From: Phytophthora hibernalis
Lineage: Eukaryota > Oomycota > Peronosporomycetes > Peronosporales > Peronosporaceae
DNA: 64,000 nucleotides
Assembly (NCBI GenBank): GCA_012656075.1
Contig: JAAKBF010000164.1
Coordinates: 62,001 to 126,000, forward strand
Direction of reading: 5' to 3'
Numbering within the stretch: the first letter of the stretch is position 1; the number at the start of each line of letters is the position of its first letter. Made by a program: the position numbers and the translations under genes. The notes under the pieces are model-generated. The model searched no databases. It saw only the letters and a program-made list of their open reading frames with translations, and was not told where the DNA came from. Of the stretch, positions 52,483 to 63,134 are shown one piece after another.

Positions 52483-54771
52483 TCAACATTGGATGCTGCA
52501 TGTGGAGATCTGCCACCAGTGCAACTCTCTAAGGCGCGGGTCATCAAGTCGCCACATCTGGGGCTCTAAGTATTCGAGAGATCGCCCGCCTGCAAGTTCA
52601 GCATCACCGCCAAAGGTTGATGGGCGAAGTACCCAAACGAGTACCCGGTGGTTCCAGAGGTGGCAAAAGGCCCGAAGCAGTGATATCGCTGACAACAAAG
52701 CCCATTCCTCAAACGTAGTGATGTACATATCTCCGAACACGAGGTACCCCACTCGAATAAGCTCGAGGCTGTTGACGAGCGCCACTTGACGTCGACCGGC
52801 TTGCTGCCTTGAATTTGCTTCGTTTGAGCTTTGACCAAGAAATGTCCCCACTGAATTGATACACGGTTGTATCTCGGTCGATGATTTAGATTCTCTGTGG
52901 TTTTGATTGCCATTATTAGGCGGAACAGCAGACACAAACGTTGTTGATTGTCGGTCGCCAACAATTACGAAAATTTTGTACGGTGCGGAGCTGTTCAGTC
53001 CTCCAACCTCTCCAACATGCAATGCTAGAGCCCTTTCCACACCTCGTAAACCGATATCTGTGCCCCGGGCGCGAATCAGAAATGGTCTCACAAGCAGCAA
53101 TGGCAGTAAATTAGCACCGAGGATGCATAGTTTGAAGGCGAATATCATCATCACTCGACCATTCATCCGCCAGGCAATATCTGTGGTGAAGTAGTCAAGA
53201 AGCTGCAGTTTTGTAACCTCATCCGAGAAAACTACAGTCACGACACGGCCATCCACACCACTTAGAATTCCAGACTTGGTGATCTGGAGTCGAAAGTAGT
53301 GTAACAACCACAGCACGATCACTGAAGGAGTAAAAAGCACATCCGATACGCGACGACGCAACATTTTGGCTAGCAAATTGAGGATGCTGTAATAAATGAG
53401 CATGAACTGAGCAATCGCGGGGTAAATTGCGAACCACGCTTCAGCAAAAGCACCCTGCTGGCCTTCGAATTCACAACCTACAGTCCAAAAGGCTGCCAGT
53501 GTCATCTTCAGACGAGGTAAAGACGCCAGCAGAAGTAATTTAAAACTCTTTGACCCCGAAACACAACTTATGCCGCTTCCAAACCGTCGATGTTCGCCTC
53601 GATAAGCCCCTACAGCTATCAGAATTTGTGACATAGTCCAGCGATATAATATTAGCCCAGTGCACACGTTCGAAAGCAAAGTTTCCCAGTCAAATATGCT
53701 GTGAACAATGTGCTGGTCATGTGATTCGTAAAGGAAAACGCCGTATTCCGTCCCGTTCGCCATGTACACTGAAGTGAATTGGTGCGCACTGTTTGCAGAG
53801 CTGAACTTGTCGCCCCAGCGCTCAACAAACACGGCACTTTCACAGGCGTTCGGATCGGAACAATCGACCTCTTTACCTGTCCGCATATCAAACACGCGGT
53901 GCATCATATCGAAAGGAGGACCCTCAGCCGAGCTAATCACATCCGAGTACCAGCGCATGCCCTCTAAGTCTTCATACCACCCATTCTTCCAGTACCCTCC
54001 TGGGCGATTCAGCCAAGTTACGGTACGTTCATAGCGAACGCTTTGATTGACCCCGAAAACTCGCCATCGGACTATCAGTTGAAGCGTAGGCATCTTGCAG
54101 ACGAAATGCACAGGCGTCACCCGTCCACGTCGGTAAAACGTGTCGCGCGTAGAGAGCGTTATCCCAAAATGGCATGATGAGGACAGGCAACGTATCTGAT
54201 AGCACGTACAGGTTATTGCTATCCCAGTCATCAACTACTCGCAAATTGTCACGGGTAAGGTTCGTATAGCCCAGAGCTAGACATCCCTGAAAATGTTTTC
54301 GATGGTGCTTGCGATCAAATTGCAAGACATTGTGTAAACTGGTTCGGCCAAAGAGTCCAGGGAGTCGGCGACAGAGTTACTACTGCGCCGTCGTAGGCGG
54401 TAGCCATGTAGTGCAGTCCCGGTCGAGTCCTCCAGGACAGCAGATATACCGGGTCAGCTAGAAGCGAGCTCACTAGTCTTGGTTTGTATGACCTCCTGTG
54501 CGTACACAAGCAATCACGCGATCCGGATAAGGCACGTCGTTCGTGCCAACTATTTGATAGGGGCCTAGCAGCGGACTTCTACCGAACAAAAGGTGCTTTT
54601 GTGCTAATGTGGAGCTCCAAAGGCTCCAAGAAGCTGCGAACAAACGAGACCAACAATGAAAAGGCAAGTAACCCAATGGTACATACTGGAGCTGACTGCA
54701 TGGAGCATGGATTCGGCCGAAGTTTTTGTCGAGGTTGAGGAGTTTGTGGCATCTATTGGTTGTACTTGCAT
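52483..54771 (-). pseudogene. Oomycete multi-membrane protein A, frameshifted N-terminal part
   Basis: A family I do not recognise by name. The C-terminal 580 residues are one open frame: exposed WLNRPGGYWKNGWYEDLEGM, then about six membrane segments, with family blocks LLASLPRLKMTLAAFWTVGC, EAWFAIYPAIAQFMLIYYSI, SDEVTKLQLLDYFTTDIAWR and RLDDPRLRELHWWQIS. The N-terminus (start at about 54771, one membrane helix YHWVTCLFIVGLVCSQLLGAF, then LFGRSPLLGPYQIVGTNDVP) is spread over three frames between 54771 and 54030. It is a tandem paralogue of 55549-57895. Broken frames suggest a pseudogene, though sequence errors could contribute. Confidence 0.65.
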
Positions 54772-55548
54772 CGTTGACGATGATTTCCAGGTACCCGTGC
54801 TAGTAAATGATTTTCGTGAATTGCTGATATCTTTCGGGGGTTCTTGAGGCAAAGTCGCTGGGGCAATCGAGTGCCTTCGTCGAACTCGCGGTAAACAGAA
54901 CATGTTGTTTGCCCCCTCAAGAATTTGAAAGCACATTGGAAGCGGTGGTTCCCAGAAAAGAAACCGAGGGCGGCAAGAATTATTTATTTTAGTGTGGGCA
55001 ACCAGCAAATCTCAACCATTTTCAAGACCCCTCCGCGTAAAAGTAATCGACTACGTGTTGAAAGTGTTGCTCCAACATATGACATTGGATAAGGAAGGTT
55101 GGGGCCATTATGGGGCAACGAGTGGCAGCAACCCAGGCGTTGTCAGAAAACTAAAAAATTGAAAGCTAATTAGTGGGGCAACGACTGGCAGCAACCCAGG
55201 CGTTGTCAGAAAACCCATTACGGGGGCAAAGCAACCCAGGCGTTGTCAGAAAACTAAAATTATTTATTTGAAAGCTAATTAGTCATTTATCTTGCAGGTC
55301 TTCAGTTCGCAAAAAGCTGCCAAATTGATCGATTGCATTACTTTGATACATCAAGTAGTATTTCATACTTCGAAGTACTTCTTGAAATACCGGTAGTACG
55401 GTACACTGAAAAATCGCCGATGATCCACGTTTTATTTGCATGAACTCATAGCACATGGGAAATTGTTCCTTGAGCAACACCAAGCTCACGCTCACGTTTC
55501 AGACAAATCCGCGTTATGAACTGTAGTGGTTTTCATGACACAAATTCG
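54772..55548. other. Intergenic between membrane-protein paralogues, with minisatellite
   Basis: No gene. It contains the tandem repeat described separately and one TACCGGTA at 55388-55395. Confidence 0.45.
55111..55282. repeat. Short tandem repeat, three copies
   Basis: TGGGGCAACG(A)GTGGCAGCAACCCAGGCGTTGTCAGAAAA-type units start at about 55111 and 55173, with a shortened unit at about 55222. TTGAAAGCTAATTAG is repeated at 55159 and 55268. Confidence 0.8.
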
Positions 55549-57895
55549 TCAGCATTGAATACTGCAGCCAGCCACCTGCCACCACCGAACTCGCTGCAAT
55601 CTTGAGTCGTCTAGACGCCACATTTCCGGTTCCGTACACTGAAGAGCTCGACCTCCAGCTATTTCAGCATCGCCATCAACAGCATCAGGTCGGAGTGTCA
55701 AACCAGCACCCGATGATTCCATAAGTGACAACAGGATCGGAACGGGGCCATTGATGACAGCAAATCCCATTCATCGAAAGTGATAAGATATTTGTCGCCA
55801 AAAACGAGGTATCCGAGGCGAATAAGCTCGTAGCTGTTCACGAGCGCGATCTCGTGATGGATTGTAGTCAGGTGTTTTTTGTCAGTAATCATGGTATTGT
55901 CCGTCTTGAGACTGGTAATGCAGTCGAGCAGAGGAGTGGCTGGAGTCGTCCCGACGTTTCTTTCGGTTGGCCCACTATTGAACTTGCTTTTATCACTGAG
56001 GGTAGAAACAATTGTGCCTGTAAATCTCGTGGAGGCTAGGCAGTGCTTCTTCGTGTCAACTACTACTCTCAAGTACGTCAGTGAGCAGCCAAGACCACCC
56101 ACATATCTCGACCTCAAACCGAGAGCTTTCTCGACGCCGTGTAGACCAAGATGGGTGCATCGCTTGCCCATCGGAAACGGGTGAGCTAACACCAACGGCA
56201 GCAAATTAATACCAAGGATGCCCAGCTTCAAGCCAAATATGAGCGGCACGCGGCCATTCATGCGCCAAGCGATATCTGTTGTAAAATAATCGGACAGTTG
56301 CAACTTCTTAACCTCGTCCGAAAAACTACTGTCGCAATTCTGCCATCGATGCCTTTCAGCCACCCCGACGCAGCAAGTTCCATACGGAAGAAATGCAGCA
56401 CGCACAGTGCAATGACAGTCGGAGCAAATAGGGCGTCAGAAATACGGCGTCGAAAAGCTTTTGCAGCCAAGTTCAGTAAACTGAAGTATATCAGAGCGAA
56501 GTGAGCAATAGCAGGGTAGATAGCAAACCACGCCTCAGCTAGCCCAATTTGCTGCCCCTCGAATCGACAACCCACCGTCCAAAAGGCAGCTAGTGTCATC
56601 TTCAGCCGTGGTAGCGATGCAAACGGTAAAAGTGCGAAGCTGCCAGCCCCAGAAACACAACCGATTCCTCCACTAAACCACAAGCTTTTCCTTCGATATG
56701 CGCTCGAATGCAAAGACACAAGAGCCATAACCCATCGCATCAATACTAAGCCGACTGATAAATTGGAAACCAAGGTTTCCCAATCGAAGATGCTGCGCAC
56801 TGTGTGTTTTTCATAGGATTCGTAGATGAATAATCCATACTCCGTGGCGTTGGCGACGAATATGGAATTTACATCGGAGCCCTTGTCGAAAGAGCTGAAT
56901 TTATTTCCCCACTGATCAATATGAGCAGCACCTTCACAGTCCTCTGAATTTGAACAGGATACTTCGGTCCCGGTGTGCATATCAAATAGTCGGTGCATCA
57001 TGTAGTAAGGAGCTCCTTCGCTGAACTTTTAACATCGGAATACCACCGCATGCCCTGTGGGTCTTCATACCAACCATTTTCCAGACTCCTCCTGGGCGAT
57101 TCAGCCACTCCATAGTGCGTTCGTGGCGAACACTTTGGTTAACCCCACGAAAAGCTGCCATTGCAGTGGATGTATCTGCCATTGTATACGCATCTTCCAA
57201 ACGAAAATACACGCGTCACCTCCCCACGTCGGTATCGCGTGGCGTGAGAAAGCGGCATTATCCCAGTACGGCATGATCAGAACAGGCAAGGTGTTCGGAA
57301 GCACGTACAGATTCTTGCTGTCCCAGTCGTCGATCACACGCAGACTATCTCGGGTCAGATTTGCATACCCGAGCGCAGAGCAACCGTAAAAAATGTTGCC
57401 AATGGTACTCGCGATCAACGCGCATGATGATTCATAGACATCCAGAACCCCTGAATCGAGAGAGTCCTCGACCGAACCGACTCGCCGCTGTCGAAGTCGG
57501 TAGCCGTGCATTGCAGAGCCAGTCGAGTCCTCCAGAATAGCTGATACTCCTGGTGCAGCTAGTAGCGAACTCACCAGTTTTGGTTCGTAATAGTTTCCTT
57601 TTTCCACGCATGCTATCACACGATCTGGGTACGGCACATCGTTGGTCCCAATAATCTGCGAGGGTCCCAGTAGAGGACTTCTACCGTAAATGATGTGGTT
57701 GGTCGTTGTCTTCGAATTCCAAAACGCTACTAGTAGTTGGGAGCATACAAGTGCAATGATGAAAACGCAGGTCGCCCAATGGTAAAGCGCGTCAGCAAGT
57801 TCACGAGACTTGATTTTCGCGGAGAACGTCAGCGATCCGTCAATGGAGCTGCCGTCCGCAGCTTGCATTGGCCTTATTTGAATAGATGAAGCCAC
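55549..57895 (-). pseudogene. Oomycete multi-membrane protein B, several frameshifts
   Basis: Paralogue of the gene at 52483 with the same order: N-terminal membrane helix (YHWATCVFIIALVCSQLLVAF), IIYGRSPLLGPSQIIGTNDV, DDWDSKNLYVLPNTLPVLIM, WLNRPGGVWK, LFASLPRLKMTLAAFWTVGC-type core, EAWFAIYPAIAHFALIYFSL, RMNGRVPLIFGLKLGILGIN, and the end EPEMWRLDDSRLQRVRWWQV. Frames change near 57200, 57030, 56330 and 55720. The family may be a surface or signalling membrane protein, but nothing here shows its function. Confidence 0.65.
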
Positions 57896-58652
57896 CGCGA
57901 TCGATCGTAACTGAGGGAACTCTTGGCATCCTTTTCTGAATTTGCAGTCAACGGAGTTATGGACGGCTTTCGGAGATTTCGTGAGAAGCAGTGCATGGTC
58001 AAGTTTTTACTCTTGAGTGAAGTACACGAATGAACTCCAGCAGCTATAGCGCGAGGCGTTAGCGCGTTGGCCAGACCAAAACATTTGTCATGTGCAACGC
58101 CGAAATAGATGTTTTCGGTTGTCTCCCAAATTAGGCGGTGAAAAGCATTCGAGCTATCTCAAAAACTACATGTACATAGTTTATCAAAACCGTCATGAAG
58201 AAATCCGATGTTTCCGTTTGTACCAACTCATCACGCTGAGCCTGTATGTTGCGACGATTTGGAGGCAACCAGTGCATGTTTTAGTCGACACAGCCGACCA
58301 CTTCGCCCCCCTCCGGAAATGTATGGTGTGTGCGGGCAGCATTTGAAATAAATAGCCGCATCAGTCGAATCATCGCATACTGTACAAGGTTCGGGTAAGC
58401 ATGCCACCACATCCATTTGGGCCGATAATGATAAGAAACGGAATCATACCTCTTCATTAGTTTTCATGTCGAGCTTTCGAGTTCGCAAGGTAGTGCACTA
58501 CGGGCATCTCAAGGGTCTTTCACGAAAACATTTTTCTCAGGAGTATCTCTGCCGGTGCGCAGCGTACATCCGCGAATAAGGCGAGGGTGGGAGTCGTGCA
58601 GGCACCGACAGCAACGCAGTCGCCGATCCATCGTCGGCACACAGAAGTGAAA
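57896..58652. other. Intergenic, no recognised gene
   Basis: It holds the promoter of membrane protein B and the 3' flank of the TRPC4AP-like gene. One TACATGTA at 58167-58174. Confidence 0.4.
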
Positions 58653-61484
58653 CTACATGCCGCCACTCTTCGAACTCCACTTCGCTAGAGTGTTCCAATC
58701 AAGTCTGTCACGACCGCGCGGAGTATAGTACTGAATCCAGAACCACAGCAAGCCGCGGAAGTTATCACAAACGTAGCCTTGCTTGCCTGACACTTCCTCG
58801 TGATCACGCAGAGCCTCTAAAATAGCTGGAAGTCGCTGCCGGCGGTGTTGAAAAACGAGAATCACGATAGCTGTGTTCAGACAGCAAATATTCTCGTGGT
58901 TGATGTCGTCCATCGTCACGATGGTCATGAGATCACGCAGAAGTCGCACGAGGTTAACAGTCAGGAATTCGCTCATACGGTCCATCTCGTAGTCATCAGC
59001 TAGACCAAACGTGCCGCTCTGGGGCTGCTTCGCAAATTTTTCTGAGGACAACAGCATTGACCGGATGAACACGTTCGAGTCCACCAGATTCAAGATCACC
59101 ACTTCTGCAATATTGAAAACACACAAAAAATAGATTGTTAGTGACAGTATTAACTAGACACCACACACAGTATTTCCACGAACCCATAAAAGCCGCGAAC
59201 TGCGTGTTGCTCAGCAATCCGTGGAAGAGCTGGAGCGTTTCCCAGTTACCCTTGGTCATCTCCCCAGCAAATCAAAGGCCGACTGAAAACTGCCTTGCGA
59301 ACGGTAGGCTCCCCACTTAGAATCTCCGTGATAAGCGCCTGGAGCAATGGTGTCCGCGCCACGAAGAGCTGCTCACTGGGCGCGGCACGGCGCAAAAATG
59401 CTTCTACGCATGATGCTAGCCAGAAACGATAGATGGAGTCAACTGGCTGCTCGATCAGCGCATGGATGATCTTCGACAACAGACCCTTGTCGGGATGGTC
59501 GAGGTCGATTGGTGTGGAACCGCCGTCATTCATAAGCTGGACTTCATGTTCACTCAGTAGAAGAAGCTTGCTCGTGTTATCACTGTAGTCGCGGTCGCAA
59601 AAATTGTGAATAAGCCGCAGGAATTGAATCTTCAACGATGCATCTAAGCTACAGTCGCAACCAGGGCCGTGCAGTGGCTCATGCGCCGGGTCGGGAGGCA
59701 CCGTCGTGGTCCACTGAAATTTGTCAAACATGGTGTTTAGTGTCTTGACGAGCCCCATTTCTGCAAGGCGTTCCTGAAAGTCGACCTTGCGTTTGCCATT
59801 CAGCAGAGTGCACAGTACAAAAAGCACTTCAACGCGGTACGGGGCCAGCACGATCGACTTCATAATCACTTGCGCTTCGGCGTCTTCTCGTACACGCTGG
59901 TCTGGTGATCTATTGCGAAAAATGAGATCGCGAAGAATAGCTGTCTCGACGGAGAACGGGTGCTGCGGATGTGACGATGATGCTGGGCTGGAATCTCCTG
60001 CAGCAGCTGCTGCTGTAGCACGAGCTTGCTGATGCCTATGCAGAATGTTGAGATCTCCGGAGGATCCTAGCGCTGGATGCGCTACAAGACGATCGATAGT
60101 ATCCCAATCGCTCCGGTCACTCGTCTGGTAGAGCAACGTCGCGAACTCGGCGGATGTTGCTAGTTCGGACGAAAAGGGTTCGTAAACTGGGTTCAGCGCG
60201 AAGTAAAAATTCTGCACTTGGAGCACACGCAGTAATCGCTGCAGGATCAGCGGCGAGTTAAAAATCAGCGCGTGGTTGCGGTCGACAATATTGTCTGCCC
60301 GTATCATGCGGTTGCGGCGCAGCTTCAGCAGCTCCAGCGACTTGATAACCTCTGCAGAAGTAGACAAAACATCCACAAAGACTTAGAAATAAATTAATAC
60401 CCACACCGTAACTTGTCCACGCACTTGCAGTTTCCAGCAGCCGTCGGTCTTCCGGCTCAAATACGACAAGCGCCAGTACACGACAGAAGAACGCCAACTG
60501 CCTCGAGGACAGCGCCTGAATAATCGCGTGGAAGTTCGCTGTCACACCACGTCCCATTAGCACTTCCCCACATCCATTTCCCCCAACTTCCACGTACGGA
60601 TGCGACTAAGGTCAAATGACTCGTCTCGCACAGCCAGAATCTCCTCCACGAGTCCGGACGCGTTGTCGAAGAACCTTACGTCCCCCATGAGCTGGAATAG
60701 ATACACGATCAGACCGTCCTTGTCGCACAGCTGCGTGGCCAAGTTGATGGAAAAGTAGCACAGCTCTCTCAGAATCGCCTGTCAACAAATAAAACCCATC
60801 AGCTCCCTTCTAAACCGCCCGCTGCCTCCTCCGTACCATTGTATCATTGAGAATATGTTTCCGGAGCGACGCGTCCGTGCCGCTCTTCCCCGTCGAGATG
60901 GTGACGGGCAGCGGCTCCTCCCACAGTATCCGGACGTCGCTCCAGGGACCTGGAGCGTGTGTCTGACGCCGCTCGCCGTCCAGCATGAGCGAGGACCAGG
61001 GCGGCGGCTGCTCGTCGCGTTCCTCCTGCCGCAGCACGTGAAGCACCCGCAGCAGACACTCGTCGCCGCCCACGCGCAGAAAAGTCTCCCGTTCGGCGGC
61101 CACGAAGCCTCCCACAGTCGCGTCGGGTGGTCCTGCGCCGCCGTCTTCATGCGCGTGGACGCCGTTCGGGTCCAGCAGCCGCTGCACGAGCTCCTGCAGC
61201 AGCAACCGCAGCTTGCGTCGGTCCTGTGCAGCGCGGTCCAACAGCGCGTAGAGTTCCCGTAGAAGTACGACGAAGCTCTGCTTGCGGCCTTGGAACGCAG
61301 CGTGCCGCTCATTTGCGCGTGCCTCGGCGACGTCCAGCGCCGACGCAAAGGCCGCGGGCAGGTCCTCCACTGTCTGCAGACCCTGACGCCGCCACTGGGG
61401 GCTCTGCGCTGCGCCGGCGGCGCCCGTGGCCTGCATGCGGCTTAATGCGGAGAAGACACGACGGCGAGAGTGATGGTCCGTCAT
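58653..61484 (-). CDS. TRPC4AP-like protein, likely ubiquitin-ligase substrate receptor
   Basis: Four exons inferred: 61484-60837, 60778-60407, 60351-59184 and 59104-58653, all GT...AG, about 880 aa (human TRPC4AP is about 800). Family-like stretches: CYFSINLATQLCDKDGLIVY, SRQLAFFCRVLALVVFEPED, LELLKLRRNRMIRADNIVDR, LKIQFLRLIHNFCDRDYSDN, GLLSNTQFAAFM, VILNLVDSNVFIRSMLLSSE, NHENICCLNTAIVILVFQHR and CDNFRGLLWFWIQYY. TRPC4AP in animals is a CUL4-DDB1 receptor and TRPC4/TNFR1-binding protein. Frames match only if single bases are added at C/G runs 60566-60569 and 59262-59265 and the A/T run 59286-59289, all typical homopolymer contractions. Divergent from BUB3, 154 bases apart. Confidence 0.75.
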
Positions 61485-61600
61485 GTTGTGCCGCTTTTCT
61501 ATGGGGTCCGCTAAGCAAGTCGAATATGCTGTAGCAAAGGTTTCAACATGCTGTTAGACAAGTATGCCAATACAGGGGTTTCTTTTATGCAGCTCGAGGG

Positions 61601-61619
61601 GCAAAACCATTCCGCATCC
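61601..61619 (+). promoter_or_regulatory. Core promoter word of BUB3
   Basis: GCAAAACCATTCCGCATCC ends 20 bases before the ATG at 61639. It contains the oomycete Inr core (CATTCCGCAT) and is identical over 19 bases to 50433-50451 before LSm3. Confidence 0.65.
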
Positions 61620-61638
61620 AGTCACTCTTGGTTTCGCT

Positions 61639-62684
61639 ATGCAGGACGAGGAAGTGCTGGCGCCGCCGAGCGACGGCATCTCGTGCTTACGCTTCGGCGC
61701 GCACTCGACGTTCCTGGCGGCGTCGTGGGACGGAGCGCTGCGTGTGTATGACGGCGTGCGGTTGCGTTCGCGCGTGGAGATGGAGGCGCCTGTGCTGAGC
61801 TGCTGTTACGGCCAAGGCGAGGCCGAAGTGTTCGCCGGCGGGTTGGACTGTGTGCTCAAGCAGGTGGACGTCATTACGCGGCAGATTACGGCGCGATTGG
61901 GTACCCACGAAGCTGCTGTGAGACATGTGGGCTACTCGAAGGAGTTGGGACTCGCGGTGAGCGGCGGCTGGGACGGCGTCGTCAAGGTCTTTGACGTACG
62001 CAACGGAGGCAACGCACAGCTGCATGAGGCTCAAGTGGGCGGGAAAGTCTTCGGTCTGGACGTCAAGTGCCACTTGGTGGCGATGGCCACGTCGGACAGA
62101 CAAGTGGCCGTGTTCGACCTGAGGAACTTCAGTCAGCCGCTCGTGAAGAAGAGAGTCCGTTGAAGTTCCAGATGCGCTGTGTTAGTGTTTTCCCGACCTG
62201 TCTGGGTATGCTCTCGGGTCGGTGGAAGGCCGCGTGGCGCTCGAGTACTTTGAAGACGACGCGGAGAAGAAGAAACGCAGCTACGCCTTCAAGTGCCACC
62301 GCGGCAAAGTGGACGAGCAGACGCTTATTTATCCTGTGAACAGCATCGCGTTCCACCCGACGTACGGTACGTTTGCTACGGGCGGGTGCGACGGAGTGGT
62401 GAACCTCTGGGACGGCGCCAACAAGAAGCGGATTACACACCTGCACCAGTACCCGACGAGTATTGCGGCCATGGACTTTAACCACGATGGTACGGTGCTC
62501 GCCATTGCGGCCTCGTACACGTACGAACAAGGCGAGAAGGAGTACGTGCAGCTGTGGAAGTTGTTTTGTATTGATGGATGACTAATGCCGTTGTTGCTAC
62601 GTGTGCAGTCACCCGAACGATGCCATCTTCCTGCACACGGTGCAGGACTCCGAGGTGCGACCGAAGAAGAAAGCGGCAGCGTAA
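61639..62684 (+). CDS. BUB3: Mitotic checkpoint WD40 protein BUB3
   Basis: A seven-blade WD40 propeller of the BUB3/RAE1 group that recruits BUB1/BUBR1 kinases to unattached kinetochores. Start MQDEEVLAPPSDGISCLRFG; blades show LAASWDGALRVYDG, GGLDCVLKQVD, VSGGWDGVVKVFDVRN, GYSKELGLAVSGG and FATGGCDGVVNLWDGANKKR. The BUB3-typical SPLKFQMRCVSVFP, VEGRVALEYFEDDAEKKKRS, AFKCHR, YPTSIAAMDFNHDGTVLAIA and C-terminal HPNDAIFLHTVQDSEVRPKK are present. One intron, 62542-62608. As written the frame breaks at about 62150 (two bases short in a GA run) and at about 62204 (one G short), between blades where the protein is otherwise fully conserved. Sequence error is the simplest reading. Confidence 0.85.
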
Positions 62685-63134
62685 GGGCATCCAATCAACA
62701 CCGCGATGCTACGGAAAAAGGATCAAGGCGCATTTGCAAGCGGCAATACCTGGTTTCATCTTGCCGCGCAAGGTACAAGTACGTTTACGACAATAGAGCT
62801 CTCGAGCTGCGATGACCAATGTACATTTTCTTGCTACCTTGCTTTGAAACTAACTACAGGAGATGGCGACCTAAGAGCTCTAGCTTAATATTTTTCCTCG
62901 AAGACATTCAGAAGCGTGCCCAGAATGCGAACTCTCACGGGCCGAGTCACGACTAATGCAAATGCGTGGATTGCATTCAGCGCTGGGTACAATATGTGTA
63001 TTCTGCGGTTATGGTCGAACGCAACGTGTAAGTAAATTACGCTAAAACGAATTGCTCGTACAGCACGGCATGAGAAACTTGAAACGGTAAACACTAACAT
63101 ACGCCTTCACAATTAGCAAAGGCGATGACAAACG
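62685..63134. other. Intergenic between BUB3 and pectin lyase
   Basis: No gene. It is the 3' flank of two convergent genes. Confidence 0.4.
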
